A DNA stretch of 64,000 nt from Streptacidiphilus sp. PB12-B1b (GTDB lineage Bacteria > Actinomycetota > Actinomycetes > Streptomycetales > Streptomycetaceae): the NCBI RefSeq assembly GCF_014084125.1, contig NZ_CP048405.1, positions 6,944,001-7,008,000 of the forward strand, written 5' to 3'. A program made the translations under genes and the position numbers. Positions 8,453-20,133 of the stretch are shown piece by piece; within the stretch, counting starts at the first letter, position 1, and each line of letters begins with the position of its first letter. The notes beneath the pieces were generated by a model, which was given only the letters and a program-made list of their open reading frames with translations, had not been told where the DNA came from and made no database searches.

Positions 8453-9378
8453 CCCGGGCCCGGGGATCCGGTGAGGGCCGCGAAACCGGGGCGCCGCAGC
8501 GCCTCGGCGAGGCTGTCCCGCCAGTGCGGGAGCGGCTTCAGGCCGGCCTCCACCCATCGGTCGTGCCCCAGCACGCTGTACGCGGGGCGCTGCGCGGGCC
8601 GGACGAAGGCGGCCGAGGTGGTCGGCCGGATGCGCTCCGGGTCGAGCCCGGCCAGCTCGTACGCGGCCCTGGCCAGCCCGAACCAGGTGGTGTCGCCGGA
8701 GGCCGTGCCGTGGTAGATCCCGGCCGGGGCGGCGCCGTCGAGGGCGGCCAGGCCGAGGTCGCGCAGCTGCTGGGCGAGGGCGCGGGCCCAGGTGGGCTGG
8801 CCGCGCTGGTCGTCGACGACGTCCAGCGTGTCGCGCTGGGCGGCCAGCGTCAGCATGGTGGCCACGAAGTTGCGGCCGTGCTCGCCGTACAGCCAGGCGG
8901 TGCGGACGATGTAGCCGCGCTCCGGCAGCAGCTCGGTGACGGCCTGCTCGCCGAGCAGCTTGCTGCGGCCGTAGGCGCCGACCGGGCCGGTGGGCGCGGA
9001 CTCCGGGTAGGGGCTGTCGCCGTCGCCGCGGAACACGTAGTCGGTGGAGACCTGGAGCAGCCGGGCGCCGGTGGCGGCGCAGGCGGCGGCCAGGTGGCGG
9101 GCGCCGGTGCCGTTGACGGCGGCGGCCTCGGCCTCGGCGGTCTCCGCGCCGTCCACGTCGGTCCAGGCGGCGGCGTTGACGACCACGTCGTGGCCGGTGA
9201 CGGCCGCCAGCACGGCCTGCGGGTCGGTGATGTCGAGCTGGGCCCGGGTGAGCCCGAGGGCGCGGACGCCGGGCGTCCCGGCGAGGACGTCCAGCAGGTC
9301 CCGGCCGAGCATCCCCCCGGCGCCGACCACCAGCCAGCTGGACGGCTGCGGCGTGCTCGACTGCTGCGGTTCGCTCAC
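8449..9378 (-). CDS. rfbD: dTDP-4-dehydrorhamnose reductase
   Basis: RmlD/RfbD (309 aa) performs the last step of dTDP-L-rhamnose synthesis, NADPH reduction of dTDP-4-keto-L-rhamnose. The Rossmann motif GAGGMLGRDLLD lies near residues 19-30, the catalytic pair in YGRSKLLGE, and the STDYVF strand precedes it. The GTG at 9378 overlaps the rfbB stop (GTGA) and has the right length; an upstream in-frame ATG at 9414 would run into rfbB. The gene sits between rfbB and the flippase with 4-bp overlaps on both sides, a tightly coupled operon. Confidence 0.95.
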   Translation of the reverse strand: MSEPQQSSTPQPSSWLVVGAGGMLGRDLLDVLAGTPGVRALGLTRAQLDITDPQAVLAAVTGHDVVVNAAAWTDVDGAETAEAEAAAVNGTGARHLAAACAATGARLLQVSTDYVFRGDGDSPYPESAPTGPVGAYGRSKLLGEQAVTELLPERGYIVRTAWLYGEHGRNFVATMLTLAAQRDTLDVVDDQRGQPTWARALAQQLRDLGLAALDGAAPAGIYHGTASGDTTWFGLARAAYELAGLDPERIRPTTSAAFVRPAQRPAYSVLGHDRWVEAGLKPLPHWRDSLAEALRRPGFAALTGSPGPG

Positions 9379-10361
9379 TGGCCCAGCGCCGCCTTCTGCT
9401 TCAGCGGCTCCCACCAGGCGCGGTTGTCGCGGTACCAGGCGATGGTCGCGGCCAGGCCGTCCTCGAAGGAGACCTGCGGGGCGTAGCCCAGCTCCTCGCT
9501 GATCTTGCTGATGTCCAGGGAGTAGCGCAGGTCGTGGCCCTTGCGGTCCTCGACCGGCACCACCATGTCCCAGTCCGCGCCGGCGGCGGCCAGCAGCAGG
9601 CCGGTCAGCTCCTTGTTGGTGATCTCGGTGCCGCCGCCGATGTTGTAGACCTCGCCCGCGCGGCCCTTGAGCAGCGCCAGCTCGATGCCGCGGCAGTGGT
9701 CGGAGACGTGCAGCCAGTCCCGGATGTTGCCGCCGGTGCCGTACAGCGGCACCTTGAGGCCGTCCAGCAGGTTGGTGGTGAACAGCGGGATGACCTTCTC
9801 CGGGAACTGGTAGTGCCCGTAGTTGTTGGAGCAGCGGGTCACCACCACGTCCATGCCGTGGGTGCGGTGGTAGGCCAGGGCCAGCAGGTCGGAGGCGGCC
9901 TTGGAGGCCGAGTACGGCGAGTTCGGCTGCAGCGGCCAGGTCTCGGTCCAGGAGCCCTCGCTGATCGAGCCGTACACCTCGTCGGTGGAGACGTGCACGA
10001 AGCGGCCGACGCCGTGCTTGCGGGCCGAGTCCAGCAGCACCTGCGTCCCCAGGACATTGGTGGTGACGAACGGGCCGGCGCCGGCGATGGAGCGGTCGAC
10101 GTGGGACTCGGCGGCGAAGTGCACCACCGCGTCGTGGCCGGGCATCACCTGGTCGACCGTGTCGGCGTCGCAGATGTCGCCCTGCACGAAGCGGTAGCCG
10201 GGGTGGTCCGCGACCGGTGCGAGGTTGGCCTCGACCCCGGAGTAGGTGAGCTTGTCCAGAACGGTGATCGAGGTGCCGGGTGCGCCGTCGGCACCGCCGA
10301 GCAGGGAGCGGACGAACTCGGAGCCAATGAAACCGGCGCCGCCGGTGACGAGGATTCGCAT
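9375..10361 (-). CDS. rfbB: dTDP-glucose 4,6-dehydratase
   Basis: RmlB/RfbB (328 aa) is an NAD-dependent short-chain dehydratase converting dTDP-glucose to dTDP-4-keto-6-deoxyglucose, second step of the rhamnose pathway. It starts MRILVTGGAGFIGSEFV, has the STDEVYG segment and the catalytic YSASKAASD, and a normal C-terminus. ATG 10361 follows the family start; longer frames run into the divergent rfbA promoter region. First gene of the minus-strand glycan operon; rfbA and rfbC are transcribed away from it. Confidence 0.96.
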   Translation of the reverse strand: MRILVTGGAGFIGSEFVRSLLGGADGAPGTSITVLDKLTYSGVEANLAPVADHPGYRFVQGDICDADTVDQVMPGHDAVVHFAAESHVDRSIAGAGPFVTTNVLGTQVLLDSARKHGVGRFVHVSTDEVYGSISEGSWTETWPLQPNSPYSASKAASDLLALAYHRTHGMDVVVTRCSNNYGHYQFPEKVIPLFTTNLLDGLKVPLYGTGGNIRDWLHVSDHCRGIELALLKGRAGEVYNIGGGTEITNKELTGLLLAAAGADWDMVVPVEDRKGHDLRYSLDISKISEELGYAPQVSFEDGLAATIAWYRDNRAWWEPLKQKAALGQ

Positions 10362-10451
10362 AGTAGGCAAGAGTCTACGCAGAGACCGGCGGGGCACCGA
10401 GCCGAGGACGGCCGCCCGCCGGGCCCGGCCGCCGGGCCCCTTACCGAACCC

Positions 10452-10481
10452 TGGACAAGCGGCCCTGGCTGCGCCGATACA
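10452..10481 (+). promoter_or_regulatory. Probable rfbA promoter (leaderless mRNA)
   Basis: Plus-strand TGGACA (10452-10457) and GATACA (10476-10481) are 18 bp apart. A start about 8 bp beyond the -10 falls at or next to the rfbA ATG at 10490, and no ribosome-binding site precedes that ATG. Both facts fit a leaderless transcript, a common arrangement in streptomycetes. Confidence 0.4.
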
Positions 10482-10489
10482 GTGGCGGT

Positions 10490-11362
10490 ATGCGAGGCAT
10501 CCTTCTGGCAGGCGGTACCGGCTCACGGCTCTGGCCGCTCACCCGCGCCATCTCCAAGCAACTCATGCCGGTCTTCGACAAGCCGATGGTCTACTACCCG
10601 CTCACCACGCTGATGATGGCGGGGATCCGGGAGATCCTCGTCATCACCACCCCGCAGGACCAGGAGCAGTTCCAGCGCCTGCTCGGCGACGGCTCGCAGT
10701 TCGGGCTGCGCCTGGAGTACCTGGTGCAGGAGCGCCCCGAGGGCCTGGCGCAGGCGTTCACCCTGGGCGCGGAGTTCATCGGCGACGAGTCGGTGGCCCT
10801 GGTCCTGGGCGACAACATCTTCCACGGCAGCGGCCTGGGCACCCGGCTGAGCCAGAACGAGGCCCTGGTCGGCGGCCGGGTGTTCGCCTACCCGGTGGCC
10901 GACCCGAGCGCCTACGGCGTGGTGGAGTTCGACGCGGACGGCAACGCGCTCTCGCTGGAGGAGAAGCCGGAGCGGCCCAAGTCCCGCTACGCCGTGCCCG
11001 GCCTGTACTTCTACGACAACCGCGTGGTGGAGATCGCCGCCGGGCTCAAGCCCAGCGCCCGCGGCGAGTTGGAGATCACCGCCGTCAACGAGCAGTACCT
11101 GCGCGACGGGCAGCTCCAGGTGACGGTGCTGGACCGGGGCACCGCCTGGCTGGACACCGGGACCTTCGCCTCGCTGATGCAGGCGTCGGAGTACGTCCGG
11201 GTCATCGAGGAGCGCCAGGGCTACAAGATCGGCTGCGTCGAGGAGGTGGCCTGGCGGATGGGGTACATCGACGACGCCCGGCTGCGCGACCTCGCCGAGC
11301 CCCTCGTCAAGAGCGGCTACGGCCGCTACCTGTTGGACCTTCTGGAAGAGGGCATCGGATGA
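10490..11362 (+). CDS. rfbA: Glucose-1-phosphate thymidylyltransferase
   Basis: RmlA/RfbA (290 aa) makes dTDP-glucose from glucose-1-phosphate and dTTP, the committed step towards dTDP-L-rhamnose. The signature [18 protein letters not shown] (8-25), the [10 protein letters not shown] substrate loop and the VLGDNIFHG metal site are all present and the length is normal. It begins the divergent plus-strand pair; its stop overlaps the rfbC start (ATGA), so the two are translationally coupled. Confidence 0.97.
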   Translation: MRGILLAGGTGSRLWPLTRAISKQLMPVFDKPMVYYPLTTLMMAGIREILVITTPQDQEQFQRLLGDGSQFGLRLEYLVQERPEGLAQAFTLGAEFIGDESVALVLGDNIFHGSGLGTRLSQNEALVGGRVFAYPVADPSAYGVVEFDADGNALSLEEKPERPKSRYAVPGLYFYDNRVVEIAAGLKPSARGELEITAVNEQYLRDGQLQVTVLDRGTAWLDTGTFASLMQASEYVRVIEERQGYKIGCVEEVAWRMGYIDDARLRDLAEPLVKSGYGRYLLDLLEEGIG

Positions 11363-11967
11363 AGATCCGTCCGCTGAGCATCGACGGCGCCTGGGAGGTC
11401 ACCTCCCCGCAGCACGGCGACCCGCGCGGGCTGTTCATGGAGTACTACCGCTTCGACCACCTGGCCGAGGCGGTCGGGCACCCGCTGCAGCTGGCGCAGG
11501 CCAACCTGTCGGTGTCGGCCCGCGGCGTGGTGCGCGGCGTGCACTTCGCGGACGTCCCGCCCGGCCAGGCCAAGTACGTGACCTGCGTGCGCGGCGCGGT
11601 GCTGGACGTGATCGTGGACCTGCGGGTGGGCTCGCCCACCTTCGGCCGCTGGGAGGGCGTCCGGCTGGACGAGACCGAGCGGCGCGCGGTCTACATCTCC
11701 GAGGGCCTGGGCCACGGCTTCTGCGCGCTGGAGGACGACTCCACGCTGTCGTACTTCTGCTCGGCGACCTACAACCCGACCGGCGAGCACACCGTGCACC
11801 CGCTCGACCCGGAGCTGGGCATCGAGTGGCCGGCCGAGGTGCCGCAGCTGTCCGAGCGCGACACCGCGGCGCCCTCGCTGGCGGAGGCGCTGGCCTCCGG
11901 GCTGCTGCCCTCGTACGACGCGGTCAGGGCGTTCACGGCGTCGCTGTCCTCCCGGCACCAGGGCTGA
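11359..11967 (+). CDS. rfbC: dTDP-4-dehydrorhamnose 3,5-epimerase
   Basis: RmlC/RfbC (202 aa) is a cupin epimerase that inverts C3 and C5 of the 4-keto sugar. [11 protein letters not shown], the active-site [20 protein letters not shown] with its catalytic His, and [13 protein letters not shown] are recognisable. With rfbA, rfbB and rfbD it completes the four-step pathway inside 3.5 kb. A long frame extends upstream through rfbA in another phase, but the ATG at 11359 overlaps the rfbA stop and starts the family domain. A strong terminator follows at 11981-12018. Confidence 0.95.
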   Translation: MKIRPLSIDGAWEVTSPQHGDPRGLFMEYYRFDHLAEAVGHPLQLAQANLSVSARGVVRGVHFADVPPGQAKYVTCVRGAVLDVIVDLRVGSPTFGRWEGVRLDETERRAVYISEGLGHGFCALEDDSTLSYFCSATYNPTGEHTVHPLDPELGIEWPAEVPQLSERDTAAPSLAEALASGLLPSYDAVRAFTASLSSRHQG

Positions 11968-11980
11968 CCCGAACATACGC

Positions 11981-12018
11981 GCGGAAGGCCCCGGAGGACC
12001 TCCTCCGGGGCCTTCCGC
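11981..12018. terminator. Terminator downstream of rfbC
   Basis: An 18-bp perfect inverted repeat (GCGGAAGGCCCCGGAGGA and its complement) with almost no spacer, 13 bp after rfbC. There is no T-run, as usual in this GC range. It is symmetric and could act on both strands. Confidence 0.85.
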
Positions 12019-12047
12019 GTTCCGCGCCGCGGGCCGCAGGGCACATG

Positions 12048-12091
12048 CGGAAGGGCCCCGCTCCATCGGGTGATGGAGCGGGGCCCTTCCG
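12048..12091 (-). terminator. Terminator of the str operon (downstream of tuf)
   Basis: A perfect 20-bp stem (left arm 12048-12067) with a GGGT loop, 36 bp after the tuf stop codon on the minus strand. It is the end of the rpsL-rpsG-fusA-tuf operon and faces the rfbC terminator, insulating the converging operons. Confidence 0.9.
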
Positions 12092-12127
12092 TTGCCCTGG
12101 TGGTGCAGGCAGGTCAGAACGTCGGAA

Positions 12128-13321
<1,194 letters not shown>

Positions 13322-13437
13322 TGGGTCCTCCTGAGGACTGGTTCTGTACGCCGTACGACGTCAGGTGGTCTGATATCGCGCCGGTTCCGTCCGCTTGGTC
13401 AGCGCCGGTGCCGGCCCGGGGGGTGGGGGCCGGAGGG

Positions 13438-13505
13438 CCCGGGGACTGCCGTGGCAGGCCCCGGGACGCTCCTACAGCCTAAAGGGTGAAAGCTCCCGGT
13501 TTGTC
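13438..13505 (-). promoter_or_regulatory. Candidate tuf promoter with 5' stem-loop
   Basis: In the fusA-tuf gap the minus strand shows GACAAA (13500-13505), 18 bp, TAGGCT (13476-13481). TAGGCT is also the -10 of the rpsL promoter in this window. Just after the expected start is a hairpin (CCCGGGG arms at 13438-13444 and 13459-13465, with a 5-bp inner stem) that could be a 5' stabiliser or a weak fusA terminator. A separate tuf promoter is known in other streptomycetes; the assignment here is inference. Confidence 0.4.
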
Positions 13506-13551
13506 GGGGCTCCCGTCGGGGCCGGCGGCGTTGGCCGCCCGCCCCTGCGGA

Positions 13552-15657
<2,106 letters not shown>

Positions 15658-15699
15658 GGTGGCTCGTCTCTCTCTTTCTTGTTACTGACGGGGTTCGAA

Positions 15700-16170
15700 C
15701 TACCAGCGGTAGTGGGCGAAGGCCTTGTTGGACTCGGCCATCTTGTGCGTGTCCTCGCGGCGCTTCACCGAGGCGCCCAGACCGTTGCTCGCGTCCAGGA
15801 TCTCGTTGAGCAGGCGCTCGGTCATGGTCTTCTCGCGGCGGGCGCGGGAGTAGCCGACCAGCCAGCGCAGGGCCAGCGTGTTGGCACGGCCCGGCTTGAC
15901 CTCGACCGGGACCTGGTAGGTCGCGCCACCGACGCGGCGGGACTTGACCTCGAGGGTCGGCTTGACGTTCTCCAGGGCGCGCTTGAGCGCGACCACCGGG
16001 TCTGCGCCGGTCTTCTCGCGGACGCCCTCGAGGGCGCCGTACACGATGCGCTCGGCGGTGGAGCGCTTGCCGTGCAGGAGGATCTTGTTGACGAGCGACG
16101 TCACCACAGGGGAGCCGTAAACCGGGTCGATGATGACCGGGCGCTTCGGGGCGGGGCCCTTACGAGGCAT
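15700..16170 (-). CDS. rpsG: 30S ribosomal protein S7
   Basis: S7 (156 aa) nucleates assembly of the 30S head by binding the 3' domain of 16S rRNA and contacts E-site tRNA. The start [19 protein letters not shown], the central [11 protein letters not shown] and the C-terminal [14 protein letters not shown] are all typical, and the length is exact. It starts 2 bp after the rpsL stop and precedes fusA. Confidence 0.98.
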   Translation of the reverse strand: MPRKGPAPKRPVIIDPVYGSPVVTSLVNKILLHGKRSTAERIVYGALEGVREKTGADPVVALKRALENVKPTLEVKSRRVGGATYQVPVEVKPGRANTLALRWLVGYSRARREKTMTERLLNEILDASNGLGASVKRREDTHKMAESNKAFAHYRW

Positions 16171-16172
16171 TC

Positions 16173-16544
16173 TTACTTCTCCTTCTTGGCGCCGTAGCGG
16201 CTGCGGGCCTGCTTGCGGTTCTTGACACCCTGGGTGTCCAGCGAGCCGCGGATGATCTTGTAACGCACACCCGGCAGGTCCTTCACACGACCGCCACGCA
16301 CGAGCACGATGGAGTGCTCCTGCAGGTTGTGGCCCTCGCCCGGAATGTAAGCGGTGACCTCGATCCCGCTGGTGAGGCGCACACGGGCGACCTTACGGAG
16401 AGCCGAGTTCGGCTTCTTCGGGGTGGTCGTGTACACACGCGTGCAGACGCCCCGGCGCTGCGGGGAACCCTTCAGTGCGGGCGTCTTGTTCTTCTCGACC
16501 TTGTCCTGCCGGCCCTTTCGGACCAGCTGCTGGATCGTAGGCAC
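16173..16544 (-). CDS. rpsL: 30S ribosomal protein S12
   Basis: S12 (123 aa) lies at the decoding centre and is the main site of streptomycin-resistance mutations. [12 protein letters not shown] and [12 protein letters not shown] carry wild-type Lys43 and Lys88, predicting streptomycin sensitivity at this locus. Start is GTG 16544 with GGAG upstream, giving the exact family length; an ATG much further up would add 59 non-conserved residues encoded by the leader. First gene of the str operon, under the promoter at 16756-16784. Confidence 0.97.
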   Translation of the reverse strand: MPTIQQLVRKGRQDKVEKNKTPALKGSPQRRGVCTRVYTTTPKKPNSALRKVARVRLTSGIEVTAYIPGEGHNLQEHSIVLVRGGRVKDLPGVRYKIIRGSLDTQGVKNRKQARSRYGAKKEK

Positions 16545-16600
16545 CGTATCTCCGTCTTCTCTGTGCCATCGCTTGGTGAAACTACCCTGGTTGTGTCTCG

Positions 16601-16633
16601 CCGACATCCGACCCACGCGGTCGGGTGTGTCGG
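16601..16633 (-). promoter_or_regulatory. rpsL leader stem-loop with conserved 24-nt element
   Basis: On the minus strand two stacked stems form: CCGACA pairs with TGTCGG and CCGACC pairs with GGTCGG, separated by a CAC/A internal loop and capped by GCGTG. It lies 57-89 nt before the rpsL GTG, in a leader of about 205 nt. The block 16609-16632 recurs with one mismatch upstream of rpsJ (1077-1100). A protein-binding leader for feedback or coordinated control is the inference. Confidence 0.65.
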
Positions 16634-16755
16634 TCCACGTCCCATCCCCTCGACTCCTTGCGGAGGAGCGGTGTGAGACGTGCGGTTCCCAAAGTGCGAC
16701 GGCTGATATGCACGCACGCACAAGAGACCCGGGGACACCCCAGGCACAAGGTCAG

Positions 16756-16784
16756 AGCCTACTTGGCGCATCGGCGCGGGTCAA
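16756..16784 (-). promoter_or_regulatory. rpsL (str operon) promoter
   Basis: Minus-strand TTGACC (16779-16784), 17 bp, TAGGCT (16756-16761): close to HrdB consensus with ideal spacing. Transcription would begin near 16749. The 315-bp gap between the rpsL start and the stop of the next minus-strand gene (16860) holds this promoter and the leader stem-loop. Confidence 0.75.
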
Positions 16785-16859
16785 AACACATACAAGGCAG
16801 CAGGTCAGACCGGATCGGCGGGCGACTTGCGGATCGGCGCGGGATGTGCGCAGGGCGCT

Positions 16860-18260
16860 CTACTCGTAGCGTTCGGCGAAGCGGCGCTGGAGTTCCGGCC
16901 AGTGCCGGCGCAGCGTCTCCACCCCCACCGGCCGGTCGCCGCTCTTGCCGGTGACCCCGTGGTTGGTGAACAGGTGCTCGGCGAGCTTCTGCTCGTCGGG
17001 CTCGTAGTTGTACGAGTCGATGAAGCTGCGCAGGCCCTCCAGGTACTGGTCCACGGTGGCCTCGCCGACGGGAGTGGACGGAGCGACCGGGACGGCCGGG
17101 GCGGCCGGGTGCAGTCCGGCGGGCGGCTCCTCCTCCTCGGGCGCGGCGCCCGGCTCCGGCTCCGCCGGCGGATCGGGGACCACCTTGGCCGCGAACCACG
17201 CCTCCGGCCCGGCCTCCTGCGGCTCGGCGACCGCCTCCGGCCGGGGCAGCCAGGCCACTCCGCGGGTCGGGTTGTCGACCGGGCCCGCGGACTCCTCGGC
17301 GGCGGCCTGCGGGGCGACGTCCGGATCGTGCAGCGGACGCCGGTGCCGGTGCTTGGCCAGCTTGCTGAGCAGGTCCACCGCGACCGGCACCGGATCCGGC
17401 GACGGGCCGGTCAGCGGCAGCACCGGGGCGGGCTGCGGCTGCTGGACGGCCTGCTGCGGCGCGGGCTGCGGCTGGACGGCCTGTTGGTGGGGAGCCTGCG
17501 GCAACGGGCCCGGCAGCGGCGGCTGCTGGGCCGGGTCGAGCTGCTGCGCGGGCACCGGCTGCGGTACCTCGACGTAGCGGACCGGCGCGGACACCGCGCG
17601 CACCGTGTCCAGGTCCAGCGGCACCCCGTACTTGGCCAGCTTCAGCGGCAGCAGGGTCTCGATCGGCGCCTGCCGACGCCAGTTGCGCCCGTACTGGGCG
17701 CGCAGGTGGGTGCGGTAGACCAGCCGGTTCTGCTCCATCCGCACCACGTCGTCGTAGGAGCGCATCTCCCACAGCTTCATCCGCCGCCACAGCCGGAAGG
17801 TCGGGACCGGCGACAGCAGCCAGCGCATCAGCCGCACCGACTCCATGTGCTTGTCGGCGGTGATGTCGGCCATCCGCCCGACCGCGTGCCGGGCCGCCTC
17901 GACCACCACCACGAACAGCACCGGGATGATCGCGTGCATCGCCATGGCCAGCGGATCGCCCCAGGAGGACGCCGCGTTGAAGACGATGGTGCCGGCCGTG
18001 AGCAGCCAGGCGGTCTGCCGCAGCAGCGGGAAGGGGATCCGCAGCCAGGTCAGCACCAGGTCCAGGGCCAGCAGCACCGCGATGCCGACGTCCACACCGA
18101 CCGGGAAGACATAGGAGAAGTCGCCGAAGCCCTTGTGCAGGGCCAGGGTGCGCACCGCCGCGTACGAGCCGGTGAAGCCGATGCCGGCGATGATGACGGC
18201 GCCGGTCGCCACACCGCCGATCAGGGCGCGGTGCGCGCGGGTTATCTCAGGGACTGCCAT
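16860..18260 (-). CDS. DUF2637 domain membrane protein
   Basis: A 466-aa protein. Residues about 12-130 contain four hydrophobic segments (for example GVATGAVIIAGIGFTGSYAAV, VGVDVGIAVLLALDLVLTWL and IIPVLFVVVVEAARHAVGR) matching the DUF2637 family, which also covers plasmid spread-type membrane proteins. A charged block follows (about 130-230), then a long Pro/Gln/Ala-rich linker (about 235-390) and a C-terminal helical region ending LRRHWPELQRRFAERYE that looks like a small DNA-binding or partner-binding module. Function unknown. ATG 18260 starts just before the first membrane helix. Confidence 0.72.
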   Translation of the reverse strand: MAVPEITRAHRALIGGVATGAVIIAGIGFTGSYAAVRTLALHKGFGDFSYVFPVGVDVGIAVLLALDLVLTWLRIPFPLLRQTAWLLTAGTIVFNAASSWGDPLAMAMHAIIPVLFVVVVEAARHAVGRMADITADKHMESVRLMRWLLSPVPTFRLWRRMKLWEMRSYDDVVRMEQNRLVYRTHLRAQYGRNWRRQAPIETLLPLKLAKYGVPLDLDTVRAVSAPVRYVEVPQPVPAQQLDPAQQPPLPGPLPQAPHQQAVQPQPAPQQAVQQPQPAPVLPLTGPSPDPVPVAVDLLSKLAKHRHRRPLHDPDVAPQAAAEESAGPVDNPTRGVAWLPRPEAVAEPQEAGPEAWFAAKVVPDPPAEPEPGAAPEEEEPPAGLHPAAPAVPVAPSTPVGEATVDQYLEGLRSFIDSYNYEPDEQKLAEHLFTNHGVTGKSGDRPVGVETLRRHWPELQRRFAERYE

Positions 18261-18581
18261 CGGAAGCCTTCGTTCCCCGGGTACGGACGGTCACCGCGCG
18301 GGGCTCGCACGCGGGCGGAGCACAGCTTGCCATACGGTTCGACCGGATCGCCCTGCGGAGAGCGGGACTTAGGACAACCGCAGGTGAACCGCCCGTCCAC
18401 GGGCGAGGGCGGCCGGGCCCGGCGGCCGGGGAGCCCGGACCGGACTGTCACACCCTGATGCCATGCTGTCACCGGGCGTGACCTCAAGGACACTGGATCA
18501 GGACACCGGGTCAGGACGCGGGATCAGGACGCCGGTGTACCGCCGGACAGCCGAGGGACCACAGGGAAGGGGAGGGCAGCC
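18261..18581. other. Divergent intergenic region between DUF2637 and DUF2786 genes
   Basis: About 320 bp holding promoters in both directions; no clear -35/-10 pair was recognised. Its notable content is a run of short direct repeats at 18484-18530 on the DUF2786 side. Confidence 0.5.
18484..18530 (+). repeat. Phased TCAGGAC direct repeats upstream of the DUF2786 gene
   Basis: TCAAGGAC at 18484 is followed by TCAGGAC at 18498, 18511 and 18524, exactly 13 bp apart for the last three, ending 52 bp before the DUF2786 start codon. Regular spacing of identical heptamers upstream of a gene suggests a protein-binding array or recent tandem duplication. Confidence 0.6.
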
Positions 18582-19955
18582 ATGGGCAAGCGCGACCAGG
18601 AGCACCGCCGCGCCAGGAAACGCGAGCGGGACGCGCGGCAGCGCCCGCAGACCCCTCCCCGGGCGCGGCCGGAGCCGGACGAGCCGGGGCTCGGCGGCGG
18701 CTCCTCGCTGCGGGAGCTGGTCGAGTCCACGCTCGGCGCGGTGCTGTACGCCCCGGACGACCGCTATCACCTGACCCTGGACCAGGGCGCCAGCGCGCTG
18801 TCCGAGCCCGCCTCCCGCTGGCCGCAGACCAGCCGTACCGTGCTGGTGGTCACCGGCGCGATGCTGGCCCGGCTGTGGCAGGCCGGCTGGCAGCCGGCCG
18901 ACCTGGCCCGGGCGGTCCGGCGGGAGCTGACGGTCCGGCACCTGCGGCTGGCGGTCGACCTGATCGCGGCCGAGGCCCGCGGCTACGCCGCCGCCTCGCT
19001 GGATCCGCGCTGGTCCGGGCAGCTGCGCGAGCTGGAGGCAACCGAATGGTGGGGTGAGGACGACGCGTTCCTTCCCGGGGTCGCCGCCCGCGAGCGCGCC
19101 GACCGCTTCGCTGTGGCCACCCTGCTGCTGGAGCTGTTCCGACTGATCGGCAGGCTGCCCCCGATCACCCTGCTCGGCCCGCCGCCGGGCAGCGGCGGGG
19201 CGCGTTCCGGGCCCGGCCGCTCCCCCGCGTACGCGCAGAAGACCGGCAGCGAGCCGCGGATGCTCGGCCGGATCCGGGCGCTGCTGGCCAAGGCCGAGTC
19301 CACCGAGTTCCCGGACGAGGCCGAGGCGCTGACCGCCAAGGCGCAGCAGTTGATGGCGCAGCACAGCATCGACGAGGCGCTGTTGGCCGCCGTCTCCGGC
19401 AGCGCCGCCGAGCCGGGCGCCTGCCGCATCGGCGTGGACAACCCGTACGAGGCCCCCAAGGCGGTGCTGCTGGACGCGGTGGCGGAGGCCAACCGGTCGC
19501 GCTCGGTGTGGTCCAAGGACCTGGGCTTCTGCACGGTGGTCGGGTTCCCGGCGGATCTGGAGGCGGTGGAGCTGCTCTACACCTCGCTGCTGGTGCAGGC
19601 GACCGGCGGGATGAACGGCGGCGGCTCGCGCACCAAGTCGTTCCGGCAGTCGTTCCTGGTGGCCTACGCCTCGCGGATCCGCGAGCGGCTGGCGGAGGCC
19701 ACCGCGCAGGCCACCGAGGAGGCGCTGGGCGGCGGGCGTCCGGACGACGGCGGCGGCGGCAGCGGCGGCGCGGTGTCACTGCTCCCGGTGCTGGCCGCGC
19801 GGGACGAGGCGGTCCGGGAGTCGACCGAGCGGATGTTCCCCACGCTGAAGGCCGGGCGGGCGGTCCGCGCCAACGACTACGAGGGCTGGACCCAGGGCCG
19901 CGCCGCCGCCGACCGCGCCCGCCTGCACGGCCAGAACAGCGCCCTGCCCCACTGA
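18582..19955 (+). CDS. DUF2786 domain protein
   Basis: A 457-aa soluble protein. The N-terminus is very basic (KRDQEHRRARKRERDARQR), a feature of nucleic-acid-binding tails. The DUF2786 motif lies near residues 229-265 (GRIRALLAKAESTEFPDEAE, then LTAKAQQLMAQHSIDE). The rest is helical, and the C-terminal part GRAVRANDYEGWTQGRAAADRA is typical of the family. No catalytic activity is known. ATG 18582 has a strong AGGGGAGGG site ahead and phased repeats further upstream. The next gene begins 178 bp later on the same strand. Confidence 0.8.
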   Translation: MGKRDQEHRRARKRERDARQRPQTPPRARPEPDEPGLGGGSSLRELVESTLGAVLYAPDDRYHLTLDQGASALSEPASRWPQTSRTVLVVTGAMLARLWQAGWQPADLARAVRRELTVRHLRLAVDLIAAEARGYAAASLDPRWSGQLRELEATEWWGEDDAFLPGVAARERADRFAVATLLLELFRLIGRLPPITLLGPPPGSGGARSGPGRSPAYAQKTGSEPRMLGRIRALLAKAESTEFPDEAEALTAKAQQLMAQHSIDEALLAAVSGSAAEPGACRIGVDNPYEAPKAVLLDAVAEANRSRSVWSKDLGFCTVVGFPADLEAVELLYTSLLVQATGGMNGGGSRTKSFRQSFLVAYASRIRERLAEATAQATEEALGGGRPDDGGGGSGGAVSLLPVLAARDEAVRESTERMFPTLKAGRAVRANDYEGWTQGRAAADRARLHGQNSALPH

Positions 19956-20133
19956 CGCGACGCCCGCCCCCGACGGGCCCGCGCCGCACTGCCCCCGCCG
20001 TCGCAGCCGCCCACCACCCGCGCGGCCCGGCGACGCGTACCCCGGCGGCGTCACGGCCCGGCGGCCCGGCGGCGCACGCAGGGGCGGGCGGTCGGGACCG
20101 GCTCCGGGCAGCGCGGCGCGGTAGCGTCGGCGT

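Noticed and set aside
16545-16721. N-terminal extension of S12 to an upstream ATG
   Set aside because: Would translate the leader stem-loop; not conserved in S12. The GTG at 16544 gives the exact family length.
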